DNA from: [Clostridium] saccharolyticum WM1
GTDB taxonomy: Bacteria > Bacillota > Clostridia > Lachnospirales > Lachnospiraceae
Direction: 5' to 3'
Length of the DNA: 64,000 nt
NCBI RefSeq assembly: GCF_000144625.1
Contig: NC_014376.1
Location: 2,604,001-2,668,000 of the forward strand
The translations under genes were made by a program, and so were the position numbers. This document shows positions 16,673 through 24,107 of the stretch, one piece after another. Below the pieces are notes generated by a model, which saw only the letters and a list, made by a program, of their open reading frames with translations, ran no database searches and had not been told where the DNA came from. How positions within the stretch are numbered: the first letter of the stretch is position 1; every line of letters starts with the position of its first letter.

Positions 16673-17626
16673 CTAAAACTGCACGAATCCTTTGACCGGC
16701 TGGGCCGGAATCACTGATTCCGCATATAATACAGGGCCTTCCCCTTCATAATCTTTCCAGAACTCATAGGCAATCTTTGCTTTGACACGAACCCATTGCT
16801 TTGTTTCCAGATCTTTTGCCTCCCTGGACTTAGTGACAAAACCTAAGAAAGTCATATCATCCTCACAGCAGGTCATTGCCATACGTCCTGGCACAAAATA
16901 ATTTTTAGGGAAATCAGGAGTTTTCAAAACCATAGCGGTAAATTCTACAATCTTCCCCTCATAACGGTCCCGTCTTTCCATACAATCAATATACCAGATA
17001 CCATAGGCCTCCGGTGAGATTTCCACCACATCTGCGCTCATATCATAGGGCAGGTCTTCCTCCTGGATCTCATTGATTTCTCCGTCAGCATCCTCAAATA
17101 CGATCTCTCCCTTGGGACACATTGCCTTAAGAGTCCGCCGGTATCCGGATAAGTCTTGGATCCCGTCGCAGCGGTTGCAAATGACCATCTCTGAATTGCG
17201 GACCATGGAATAAAGCAAAGGCTTCATATTGGCAGCATAAAGGTCAAAGGTGGACATATCGATCAGGGTGATCTGCTGATAGATCTTCCAGTCATCCGGG
17301 AGCTTCAGCTCGTCTAAATTCCACATTCCATTCCACTCGATCAAAACCCGCTCCGGGTTGTAGAGCAGCTCCAGCTCCAAAAGCCTGTCCGGGTTCAGCT
17401 CCTCAATGCTTTCTATAAAGATGCCTGCCGTCCTGGTACGTTTTAACAGAGACTGGTCATATTCGTTTTCCCCGTCTTCACATACGATCAGCAAGGTCTT
17501 TCCATCAGCCTTAAAATAATCCTGCTCCATGGTGAATTGAAGGAACTGGGTCTTTCCAGATTCTAAAAATCCATTTATGAGGAATACCGGCATAAAGTCG
17601 TCTTCCATTGTGTCCGTGTTGCTCAT
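16673..17626 (-). CDS. P-loop (CobW-like) domain fused to a TIGR03943/DUF1980-like domain
   Basis: A 317-residue protein. Near residue 15 is a Walker A, GFLESGKTQ, resembling the CobW/COG0523 GTPases, with an NRCD motif near 145 in place of NKxD; the CxCC metal motif of that family is absent. From about residue 215 the sequence matches the soluble half of the TIGR03943/DUF1980 family: GKIVEFTAMVLKTPDF, then FVPGRMAMTCCEDD with paired Cys, then FLGFVTKS. Those domains usually sit next to a YcgR-like permease. I start at ATG 17626, which has GGAGG five bases upstream. It follows the His/Cys-repeat GTPase by 17 bases and presumably works with it in metal handling. Exact function unknown. Confidence 0.7.
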   Translation of the reverse strand: MSNTDTMEDDFMPVFLINGFLESGKTQFLQFTMEQDYFKADGKTLLIVCEDGENEYDQSLLKRTRTAGIFIESIEELNPDRLLELELLYNPERVLIEWNGMWNLDELKLPDDWKIYQQITLIDMSTFDLYAANMKPLLYSMVRNSEMVICNRCDGIQDLSGYRRTLKAMCPKGEIVFEDADGEINEIQEEDLPYDMSADVVEISPEAYGIWYIDCMERRDRYEGKIVEFTAMVLKTPDFPKNYFVPGRMAMTCCEDDMTFLGFVTKSREAKDLETKQWVRVKAKIAYEFWKDYEGEGPVLYAESVIPAQPVKGFVQF

Positions 17627-17643
17627 AATACCCTCCATTCCGC

Positions 17644-18987
17644 TTATCTTCCAAAGGATTTCTTAAGTTCCTCTTCCTTTAAATTCGCTCCGATCACGCA
17701 GACCTTGCCGGTATATTCCGGTGTTCCTTTCCGGATTTCGTATTGCTCCGGCACAAGATCAAAGTAATGCCAAGTGCCCTTTTCTTCGCCTGGAATCATA
17801 CCTTTTGCACGAAGTACATCCCCAAAACTGTCACCATATGCCAGTTCATCAAGAATCTTTTCCAGCTCTTCTCTGCGTATGGCCCCTACATTCTCAAGGC
17901 CCCAGCTGGTAAATACTTCGTCCGCATCATGGCTGTGATCGTGGCCACAGCCGCATTCTTCCCCGTGGCCGTGATCATGGTCATGGCCGTGGCCGCAGCC
18001 GCATTCTTCCCCGTGGCCGTGATCATGGTCATGGCCGTGGCCGCAGCCGCATTCTTCCCCATGGCCGTGATCATGGTCATGGCCGTGGCCGCAGCCGCAT
18101 TCTTCCCCGTGGCCGTGATCATGGTCATGGCCGTGGCCGCAGCCGCATTCTTCCCCATGGCCGTGATCATGGTCATGGCCGTGGCCGCAGCCGCATTCTT
18201 CCCCGTGACCGTGATCATGGTCATGGCCGCAGCCGCATTCTTCCCCGTGGCTGTGATCATGGTCATGGCCGTGGCCGCAGCCGCATTCTTTCTCTCCATG
18301 CTCATGGCGGCCTCCGCAGCCGCACGCTTCCCCGTGAACGTGGTGATGACGGCGTTCTCTCACTTCCTTCATCAGGTCCTCAGCCATGGTGTCCGGTTTT
18401 TCAATGATCTCCAGAAGCTGCTTTCCGGTCAGCTCCTCACATGGAGTTGTCACAACAGCAGCATTTGGATTCAGCTCCCGTATGATCTCAACCGCCTGCT
18501 CCACCTTGTCGGCAGGAGCGATATCCGTTCGGCTTAATACGATGGTACCGGCATTCTCTATCTGGTTATTGAAAAACTCCCCGAAATTTTTTCGGTACAT
18601 TTTACATTTCTGCGCATCCACAATGGTGACTGCACTGTTTAAGGTCACTTCTATTTCTGACGCTACGTCAATTACCGCTTTCATGACATCGGATAATTTT
18701 CCCACCCCTGACGGTTCGATGATCACCCGGTCCGGATGGTATTTTGTCAAAACTTCTTCAAGGGATTGGCCGAAATCACCTACCAGGGAGCAGCAAATAC
18801 AGCCGGAGTTCATTTCCCGGATCTCGATCCCTGCATCCTTTAAAAACCCTCCGTCAATTCCTATTTCACCAAATTCATTTTCAATCAGGACCACCTGCTC
18901 TCCGGCAATGGCTTCCTGCAGCAGCTTCTTAATAAAGGTTGTTTTACCGGCTCCAAGAAAACCGGAAATAATATCAATTTTAGTCAT
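17644..18987 (-). CDS. COG0523/CobW-family metal GTPase with an expanded His/Cys repeat
   Basis: A 447-residue metallochaperone-type GTPase. Walker A GFLGAGKTT begins at residue 8, the family CxCC motif is in NSGCICCSL (about 61-69), and SRTD serves as the guanine motif. Between about residues 215 and 355 lies a low-complexity region with eight copies of a 14-16-residue unit built on ECGCGHGHDHDHGHG, offering dozens of His and Cys ligands. A CobW C-terminal domain follows (SWGLENVGAIRREELE). COG0523 proteins deliver Zn, Co or Ni; a repeat this long suggests zinc buffering or nickel/cobalt storage. Which metal cannot be told from sequence. Confidence 0.88.
   Translation of the reverse strand: MTKIDIISGFLGAGKTTFIKKLLQEAIAGEQVVLIENEFGEIGIDGGFLKDAGIEIREMNSGCICCSLVGDFGQSLEEVLTKYHPDRVIIEPSGVGKLSDVMKAVIDVASEIEVTLNSAVTIVDAQKCKMYRKNFGEFFNNQIENAGTIVLSRTDIAPADKVEQAVEIIRELNPNAAVVTTPCEELTGKQLLEIIEKPDTMAEDLMKEVRERRHHHVHGEACGCGGRHEHGEKECGCGHGHDHDHSHGEECGCGHDHDHGHGEECGCGHGHDHDHGHGEECGCGHGHDHDHGHGEECGCGHGHDHDHGHGEECGCGHGHDHDHGHGEECGCGHGHDHDHGHGEECGCGHDHSHDADEVFTSWGLENVGAIRREELEKILDELAYGDSFGDVLRAKGMIPGEEKGTWHYFDLVPEQYEIRKGTPEYTGKVCVIGANLKEEELKKSFGR
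17941..18310. repeat. In-frame tandem 48-bp repeat encoding the His/Cys region
   Basis: The core GCCGCATTCTTCCCC recurs at about 17951, 17999, 18047, 18095, 18143, 18191 and 18233, with a diverged copy near 18281. Most spacings are 48 bases; one is 42, corresponding to loss of two codons. Copies differ only at a few positions (for example CGTGG versus CATGG), indicating recent expansion or homogenisation. Copy number is likely to vary among strains. Confidence 0.92.
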
Positions 18988-19039
18988 ATGGAAGATACCT
19001 CTTTTCTTTCCAGAGTTTTACATGAAATTACATTTATTT

Positions 19040-19068
19040 ATTGTGTCACAAACCTTATACAAAGTCAA
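19040..19068 (-). promoter_or_regulatory. Candidate promoter of the metal GTPase pair
   Basis: Minus-strand TTGACT (19068-19063) and CACAAT (19045-19040) with 17-base spacing, about 50 bases before the ATG at 18987. The -10 is only a partial match. Confidence 0.45.
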
Positions 19069-19102
19069 GCAGCGTCCGAAGGGATTTTCCTGAGGATATT
19101 GT

Positions 19103-19122
19103 TTAAAAATTATCATTTTTAA
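19103..19122. promoter_or_regulatory. AT-rich palindrome between divergent genes (possible metalloregulator site)
   Basis: TTAAAAAT, TATC, ATTTTTAA: perfect eight-base arms. It lies between the promoters of the metal GTPase gene and the PTS IIC gene, where a Fur/Zur-type operator could be expected, but the sequence does not match a known consensus convincingly. Confidence 0.3.
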
Positions 19123-19141
19123 CAAAATCCTTTAAAAAGCC

Positions 19142-19198
19142 TTGCAATCTGATCATTTTATGGTAGAATACATGACAACTGCTTTGACAAAGGTCAAA
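19142..19198 (+). promoter_or_regulatory. Promoter and small inverted repeat upstream of the PTS IIC gene
   Basis: TTGCAA (19142-19147) and TAGAAT (19164-19169) with a 16-base spacer. Just downstream of the expected start, TTTGAC-AAAG-GTCAAA (19183-19198) forms a perfect short inverted repeat that could be an operator. Confidence 0.55.
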
Positions 19199-19233
19199 TG
19201 TGTGCACCATTCAAATAAAAGGAGATTTTTATC

Positions 19234-20259
19234 ATGGAAAACTGCGGCGTAAAAGAATTCCTCAAGAAGAAAAACGTCACAATTACTGTCCAGACCTATC
19301 TCATTGATGCATTGGGTGCGATGGCATTTGGCCTTTTTGCGTCTCTTTTGATCGGAACCATATTCGGTACTCTGGGCCAGCAATTCAATCTCACTATCTT
19401 CAATGTAATCGCAGATTATGCAAAAGGCGCAACAGGTGCTGCCCTTGGGGTTGCTATCGCCTATGCCCTTCATGCCCCTGCCCTTGTCCTTTTTTCCGCA
19501 GCGACCGTTGGCATAGCCGGCAATTCTCTAGGCGGACCAATCGGTGCTCTCACTGCAACGGTGGTTGCCACGGAACTGGGAAAGATTGTCTCAAAGGAGA
19601 CCAGACTGGACATTCTGGTTACCCCGGGAGTAACCATTATTTCCGGAGTCTTAATTGCACAGTCCGTAGGACCAGGTGTGGCAGGCTTTATGAGCTGGTT
19701 TGGCTCTCTTGTAAAAACTGCCACAGAACTTCAGCCATTCTTTATGGGAATCCTGGTATCCGCCCTAATTGGAATTGCTCTCACCCTTCCCATCAGCAGC
19801 GCCGCTATCTGCATCGCCTTATCTCTTGACGGTCTGGCAGGGGGTGCCGCTACAGCCGGCTGCTGTGCACAGATGATCGGCTTTGCCGTCCTTTCCTTCC
19901 GGGAAAACGGAGTAGGAGGCCTTATGGCCCAAGGCCTTGGAACCAGTATGCTTCAGATGGGAAATATTGTAAAAAACCCAAAAGTTTGGATTGCTCCCAC
20001 CCTGGCTTCCATGATAACAGGTCCTATCGCCACCATGTTATTCCAGCTAAAAAACATACCTGCCGGCTCCGGCATGGGTACCTGTGGTCTGGTAGGCCCT
20101 ATCGGCGTTTACACTGCCATGAAAGGCGGATTGTTCATGTGGCTGGGAATCCTGATGGTCTGTTTTTTGCTTCCGGCCTTAATCACCCTTTTGTTTGGCG
20201 AAATACTTAGAAAAATGGGCTGGATTAAATTGGGAGACTTAAAATTAGATTTAAAATAA
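19234..20259 (+). CDS. PTS_EIIC_2-type (PF13303) membrane protein
   Basis: A 341-residue polytopic protein with about eight to nine hydrophobic segments and very Gly/Ala-rich helices (GATGAALGVAIAYAL, SLGGPIGALTATVVA, CGLVGPIGVYTAMKGG). The pattern fits the PTS_EIIC_2 family, a distant relative of PTS IIC permeases. No IIA or IIB gene adjoins it, and the family often stands alone, so transport coupled to PTS phosphorylation is uncertain. ATG at 19234 has AAGGAG nine bases upstream. It is monocistronic, with its own promoter and a strong terminator at 20271. Confidence 0.75.
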   Translation: MENCGVKEFLKKKNVTITVQTYLIDALGAMAFGLFASLLIGTIFGTLGQQFNLTIFNVIADYAKGATGAALGVAIAYALHAPALVLFSAATVGIAGNSLGGPIGALTATVVATELGKIVSKETRLDILVTPGVTIISGVLIAQSVGPGVAGFMSWFGSLVKTATELQPFFMGILVSALIGIALTLPISSAAICIALSLDGLAGGAATAGCCAQMIGFAVLSFRENGVGGLMAQGLGTSMLQMGNIVKNPKVWIAPTLASMITGPIATMLFQLKNIPAGSGMGTCGLVGPIGVYTAMKGGLFMWLGILMVCFLLPALITLLFGEILRKMGWIKLGDLKLDLK

Positions 20260-20270
20260 GAAACATCAAA

Positions 20271-20308
20271 AAGGAGGATGCCCCATGCAAGCAGGCGGCA
20301 TCCTCCTT
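20271..20308. terminator. Bidirectional terminator between the PTS IIC gene and the Cys-rich mini-gene
   Basis: A perfect 12-base stem (20271-20282 with 20297-20308) and 14-base loop. Followed by TGTCTTT on plus and TTTG on minus. It lies 11 bases after the plus-strand stop and 13 bases past the minus-strand stop at 20322. Confidence 0.85.
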
Positions 20309-20321
20309 TGTCTTTCCCCTT

Positions 20322-20501
20322 TTATAAGTTCTTCTCTTCATCCGCATTTCTATAAGGACAATGACCGCAGCCTCCGCTGCAGCCGCCACAGCCACAGCTT
20401 CCCTTATTTTTTATGAATTTTCTTACCGAAAAACAAACCAGGACCAAAAGGATCAGGGCTATAAAAATCGTGGAACCATTAGAAGCCAACCATGCAGGCA
20501 T
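20322..20501 (-). CDS. FeoB-associated Cys-rich membrane mini-protein
   Basis: A 59-residue protein that I translated directly. It has a short N-terminus, one transmembrane helix (about residues 10-26, TIFIALILLVLVCFSV), a basic stretch and a Cys-rich tail GSCGCGGCSGGCGHCPY. That layout matches PF12669, small proteins usually encoded beside FeoB ferrous iron transporters. Here it lies 20 bases downstream of trkA with AGGAGG eight bases before its ATG and no feoB in sight. Its role with potassium uptake genes is unexplained; it could bind metal or an iron-sulfur cluster. Confidence 0.8.
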   Translation of the reverse strand: MPAWLASNGSTIFIALILLVLVCFSVRKFIKNKGSCGCGGCSGGCGHCPYRNADEEKNL

Positions 20502-20521
20502 ATCAAACCTCCTATGCTTCT

Positions 20522-21175
20522 CTACTTTAATTCCTTTAGTATATGCTCAATATGTTCCCTTTTGCTAATCACCATCAAATGTTCCTGAGCCTGAATGACA
20601 TAATCCGCCGGCGGCATGAGCTGGGCTCTTCCTTCCCGCTTGATCCCAAGGACACTGATATGATACCGGTTTCTGATATCCACTTCCCTTATGGACTTAT
20701 GCACCCATTCAGGTAGGGGAGGAATCTCATAGATGGAATATTCCGGCGTCAGCTCTATATAGTCAAACACATGGTCCGTACTGTAACGGACAGACAGCTT
20801 TTCTGCAATATCCCTGTCCGGATAAATAACTTCATCGGCTCCGTTCCGCAGCAGGAATTTGGCATGGATATCACGGTTTGCCTTACTGATGACTCTCCTG
20901 CCTCCCAGCTCCTTGACCAGGCTGGTGATTTCTAAGCTGCTCTGGAAATTCGTTCCAATGCACACAAAGCACAAATCGAAATTGGCAATGCCCAGGCTCT
21001 TTAAGACTGCTTCATTGGTACAGTCACCGATCTTTGCGCTGGTAACATATGGAAGCAGATCCTCAAGACATTCTTCCTTTTGATCCACGATCATAACATC
21101 GTTTCCAAGTCTTGCCATATTAAGGCACAGATGATGACCAAACCGGCCAAGTCCAATGATTAATATTGATTTCAT
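20522..21175 (-). CDS. trkA: TrkA/KtrA-family potassium uptake regulator
   Basis: A 217-residue cytoplasmic RCK protein gating a TrkH/KtrB channel. The Rossmann motif IIGLGRFGHHL begins at residue 5, followed by the acidic residue in VDQKEE that contacts the nucleotide ribose. NRDIHAKFLLRNGADEVIYPDRD closes the RCK_N domain, and a TrkA_C domain (about 135-217) may bind c-di-AMP as in other Firmicutes. It follows trkH by 18 bases with AAGGAG before ATG. Single-RCK size corresponds to KtrA/KtrC rather than the double enterobacterial TrkA. Confidence 0.92.
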   Translation of the reverse strand: MKSILIIGLGRFGHHLCLNMARLGNDVMIVDQKEECLEDLLPYVTSAKIGDCTNEAVLKSLGIANFDLCFVCIGTNFQSSLEITSLVKELGGRRVISKANRDIHAKFLLRNGADEVIYPDRDIAEKLSVRYSTDHVFDYIELTPEYSIYEIPPLPEWVHKSIREVDIRNRYHISVLGIKREGRAQLMPPADYVIQAQEHLMVISKREHIEHILKELK

Positions 21176-21193
21176 GATTTTACTCCTTTTTCT

Positions 21194-22555
21194 TTATCCT
21201 ACATTGATCGTTTCCGTCACTTGTTCCACATGTGCCTTGCGATGGCTCTGGGCAAATGCCAAAGCAAACGATAAACTTCCTATCCTTCCGCTGTACATGA
21301 GAATAATAATGATCACCCGTGATACGGAATAAAGATCTCTTGTAATACCTGTGGTCATTCCTACTGTTCCAATGGCAGATGTGGTTTCAAACAATATGTC
21401 TGAAAACCCCAATGGCTGGATTGCCATAATGGCCAGGGATGCAGAAAGAGCCAGGAACAGGTTGATGGTCAAAATGGCTCCGGCACGCTTAATAACGTTA
21501 TCTTCTAGGCGTCTTCCAAAAATATTCACCCCGTAGGTCTGCTTGATATTGGAATGCACGCACATGAGAAGGACAAACATTGTGGTAGTTTTAATTCCGC
21601 CTGCCGTAGATCCCGGACTTCCACCGATAAACATAAGGATTATGGTCAGAAGCTTGCTTCCGTCGGTCAGAGCCGCCGTATCGGTGGTATTAAAACCGGC
21701 TGTTCTGGCGGTTACTGAGCTGAATAAGGACGTCAGAATCTGTCCGCTCACATTCATCCCCACCAGTAGGTTGTTCCGTTCCAGAAGATAAAATAGTAAT
21801 CCTCCTCCAAAAACCAGGACCGAGGTGATCACCAAAACCATTTTTGTGTGAAGCATATATTTTTTAAAATGAAGCTTATTCCTATATAAATCTTCCCATA
21901 CAATAAAACCAATTCCGCCGATAATGATCAGAGACATAATTACCAGGTTCACCAGCCAATCATCATAATAGGAGACAAAGGAGCTGTAGGGGGTCTGATT
22001 CCCCATTAAATCAAATCCCGCATTGCAGAATGCGGATATGGAATGGAAGATGCCGTAAAACATCCCCCGCCAGAATCCATACTTGGGGATAAAACGGATG
22101 GCCAGAAGAATGGCCCCTACTCCTTCAAAAAGACAGGTCCCTTTTATGATTCCCTTCGCCAGCCTTACCACTCCGCCGATCTGCAGGGTATTGACACTTT
22201 CCTGCAAAAGCCCCCTCTCCTTTAAGCCTATCTTCCGTCTGAGTACGATGGAGATAAACACTCCTACCGTAACAAACCCAAGGCCTCCGATCTGTATCAT
22301 GGTCAGGATTACCATCTGCCCGAACAAAGACCACTGAGTCCAGGTATCCCTTACCACCAGCCCCGTCACACAGGAGGCGCTGGTGGCTGTAAACAGGCAG
22401 CTTAAAAAATCTTCTGATTGCCCATCCCTGCTGGAAATAGGCAGCATCAAAAGTAGAGCTCCTGTTATAATCAGGCAAAAAAATCCATAGGCAATAAACT
22501 GAGTCTGGCTCACGTGCCTCTTAACACGCTTTGATTGTTTTTCTTCTAAGTTCAT
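21194..22555 (-). CDS. trkH: TrkH/KtrB-family potassium transporter
   Basis: A 453-residue membrane channel subunit with the four-fold membrane-pore-membrane repeats of the SKT family. Pore filter segments are visible at TATSASCVTGLVV (about residue 55), ISAFCNAGFDLMG (about 195), TARTAGFNTTD (about 285) and TSAIGTVGMTTG (about 400), each with the conserved Gly. Start ATG at 22555 lies one base after a preceding stop codon, and the nearest SD (GAGG) is about 12 bases away, so translation may depend on coupling to the upstream reading frame. Forms an operon with trkA and the Cys-rich gene. Confidence 0.92.
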   Translation of the reverse strand: MNLEEKQSKRVKRHVSQTQFIAYGFFCLIITGALLLMLPISSRDGQSEDFLSCLFTATSASCVTGLVVRDTWTQWSLFGQMVILTMIQIGGLGFVTVGVFISIVLRRKIGLKERGLLQESVNTLQIGGVVRLAKGIIKGTCLFEGVGAILLAIRFIPKYGFWRGMFYGIFHSISAFCNAGFDLMGNQTPYSSFVSYYDDWLVNLVIMSLIIIGGIGFIVWEDLYRNKLHFKKYMLHTKMVLVITSVLVFGGGLLFYLLERNNLLVGMNVSGQILTSLFSSVTARTAGFNTTDTAALTDGSKLLTIILMFIGGSPGSTAGGIKTTTMFVLLMCVHSNIKQTYGVNIFGRRLEDNVIKRAGAILTINLFLALSASLAIMAIQPLGFSDILFETTSAIGTVGMTTGITRDLYSVSRVIIIILMYSGRIGSLSFALAFAQSHRKAHVEQVTETINVG

Positions 22556-22556
22556 T

Positions 22557-22697
22557 TCACTGACTTTCCTCTTTTCCTGCGGCCAAATGTTCCGCCTTAT
22601 TACCGGCCCGGTTTAGCCGGGCCACACATCCGGCTCCTGAAAAGACCAGAAATGCCTTTTCGTAACCGTAGCCGCCATTCTTGTATTCTTCCTCTTC
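22557..22697 (-). CDS. Uncertain small reading frame just before trkH
   Basis: An open frame ends one base before trkH. The part starting at ATG 22700 or the GTG twelve bases earlier encodes about 47-51 residues: an acidic start (MEEEEYKNGGYGYEKA), then AFLVFSGAGCVARLN. I recognise no family. The frame can be extended upstream to 22805 but no good ribosome binding site supports any start; AGGAAG before the GTG is the best. It may be a coupling peptide for trkH or simply part of a long untranslated leader containing a seven-base hairpin (22601-22622). Confidence 0.25.
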   Translation of the reverse strand, partial: EEEEYKNGGYGYEKAFLVFSGAGCVARLNRAGNKAEHLAAGKEESQ

Positions 22698-22779
22698 CAT
22701 CCCTTCCACCAGCTCTTCCTGCACCGTATTCAAATGGTCCATGCCCGTGACAACCGTTACAGTGCCAGGATCAGCCGCA

Positions 22780-22857
22780 TTACCCCCATAAGAACCAGTC
22801 TGCAAAAGAAATCATCTGGCATAAAAGCAGGAGTTTATTCCATCTATTTTTAATCAT
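22780..22857 (-). CDS. 25-codon leader ORF at the head of the trkH operon
   Basis: ATG at 22857 is preceded by AGGAG seven bases away, the best translation signal in the 325-base leader. It encodes 25 residues: a basic start MIKNRWNK, a hydrophobic LLLLC core, and an aromatic end ADWFLWG, then TAA. The composition suggests a tiny membrane peptide or a regulatory leader peptide; three Trp codons lie within 25. I know of no named family. Initiation would occur about 24 bases after the predicted transcription start. Confidence 0.4.
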   Translation of the reverse strand: MIKNRWNKLLLLCQMISFADWFLWG

Positions 22858-22887
22858 TTTTAATCTCCTATCTGATTCCATTTGCAT

Positions 22888-22896
22888 AGTATAGCA
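22888..22896 (-). promoter_or_regulatory. Extended -10 promoter of the trkH operon
   Basis: Minus strand TGCTATACT (22896-22888) is a perfect TGn extended -10 next to TATACT. A good -35 is lacking. The transcription start near 22881 gives a leader of about 325 bases before trkH. Confidence 0.55.
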
Positions 22897-22940
22897 CATT
22901 TTGTTCCGAAGGAAAAGGACAGTTTTTTAAATAAGCAGGA

Positions 22941-22992
22941 AAAGGCCTGTAAAAGACAAAAGAAGAGTAATTCTTCCTGCCGTTTACAGGCC
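22941..22992 (-). terminator. Terminator after the LCP gene
   Basis: A ten-base perfect stem GGCCTGTAAA/TTTACAGGCC (22944-22953, 22983-22992) with a smaller hairpin in the loop; TTTTCC follows on the minus strand. It lies just past the stop at 23003. Confidence 0.75.
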
Positions 22993-23002
22993 AAATATCC
23001 TT

Positions 23003-24028
23003 TTACTTCCTATTTTTAATCCGAAGCTCAATCTGCCTGCTGATCTCCTTTACCTGATCCGAAGGCTCGTAGTTTTCTTCATCAAATAAAAACTGATGAA
23101 GCCTTATTACGTTTGATTCCAAGGTTACCGGGACAACACAATCTCTTTTACCGACCATCACATCCTTAAGCTTTGACGGAAATCCTTCCGTTTCTGTCAG
23201 GTGAAACCTTTTTACATTTTTCATCAGTGGAAGCATATCTTTCATGCCGATACTGGTGGATATCTGGGGGAATACAGCGGCAACCACTTTGCTTAAAGTT
23301 GCTGCATCTGCCTCCCTGGCTTTTTTCAGCGCCAGATCGGCAACCTCCCGCTGCCGCTCGGTTCTTTTAAAATCGGTATCCATTTTCCTGAGCCTTGCAT
23401 AGGCCACTGCCTGAACCCCGTCTAGGTGGTTGGGACCCTCCTTTTTTAAGTGGTGGGATCCTACGCCCGTGGATTCTACGGTCTCCGTAATAAAGCCGTT
23501 TATCACCCGGAATTCTTCATGGCTGATATCCACATCAATACCTCCCAGAAGATTGATGGCATCAGCCACTGCCTTCCAGCTAAATGATGCATAATCGTCA
23601 ATAGTCAGATCCAGATTTTCATTTAAAGCCTCTATGGCCTGTTTATGGCCGCCTTTAAAATATGCCTCATTGATCTTATCATAACGTTCTTTGTCTTCTA
23701 TCTTTAAATAAGTGTCCCGGTAGACAGAAACAAGCCGTATTTCCCCTGTACCAAGATTCACATTAAGGATCATCTGCATATCTGACCTGGTCCCCTTGCC
23801 AAGGGTTCCTTCCCTGGAGTCCACGCCAAACACTGCCACGGTCCAGTAGCCCTCCATTTTTTCCTGGGTCTCAATGCTTATATTTGTATTCTGCATCTGA
23901 GGTATCTGTACCTTTGGAACCATCTGCGGCATGTGCATGATGTTCCAGGCATATCCCAGCATCGTCCCTATTAACGCCGCCCATACGGCCGCAATGGTAA
24001 TCAACCCCCATTTTAAGTAATTCGTCAT
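23003..24028 (-). CDS. LytR-CpsA-Psr (LCP) family protein
   Basis: A 341-residue membrane-anchored enzyme of the LCP family, which transfers undecaprenyl-linked glycopolymers to peptidoglycan. One helix (about residues 5-25) is followed by the extracellular LCP domain: VAVFGVDSREG near 67, the acidic/arginine core TRSDMQMILNVN near 83, VSVYRDTYL near 102, and GLDGVQAVAYARLRKMDTDFKRTERQ near 205, with the arginines that hold the phosphates. Start at 24028, where GGGAGG precedes ATG by four bases. Monocistronic, with its own terminator. Confidence 0.92.
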   Translation of the reverse strand: MTNYLKWGLITIAAVWAALIGTMLGYAWNIMHMPQMVPKVQIPQMQNTNISIETQEKMEGYWTVAVFGVDSREGTLGKGTRSDMQMILNVNLGTGEIRLVSVYRDTYLKIEDKERYDKINEAYFKGGHKQAIEALNENLDLTIDDYASFSWKAVADAINLLGGIDVDISHEEFRVINGFITETVESTGVGSHHLKKEGPNHLDGVQAVAYARLRKMDTDFKRTERQREVADLALKKAREADAATLSKVVAAVFPQISTSIGMKDMLPLMKNVKRFHLTETEGFPSKLKDVMVGKRDCVVPVTLESNVIRLHQFLFDEENYEPSDQVKEISRQIELRIKNRK

Positions 24029-24050
24029 GATTCCTCCCGCTCGTTTCAAT

Positions 24051-24081
24051 AAAAAAAGAAGAGATGCATAATCTTATCTCT
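24051..24081 (-). terminator. Terminator after the HAD phosphatase gene
   Basis: A six-base stem AGAGAT/ATCTCT (24060-24065, 24076-24081), then TTC and seven T on the minus strand (24057-24051). It lies between the HAD gene stop (24108) and the LCP gene start. Confidence 0.7.
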
Positions 24082-24107
24082 CCTTAATTTTCCTTTATTT
24101 TAAAATT

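Noticed and set aside
17941..18310. CRISPR-like array
   Set aside because: Regular 48-bp repeats without unique spacers; they are in frame within the metal GTPase gene and encode His/Cys units.
17743..18537. Long plus-strand open frame rich in Ala/Val/Met opposite the metal GTPase
   Set aside because: It is the antisense image of the His/Cys repeat, with no binding site or domain.
19103..19122. Zur or Fur operator before the metal GTPase gene
   Set aside because: The palindrome is AT-rich with eight-base arms, but it does not match either consensus well enough to name a regulator.
22556..22880. c-di-AMP (ydaO/yuaA) riboswitch before trkH
   Set aside because: Potassium genes of Firmicutes often carry one, but I could not find its conserved blocks (such as CGCUUAAUC and GGGGGACCCA) in the leader.
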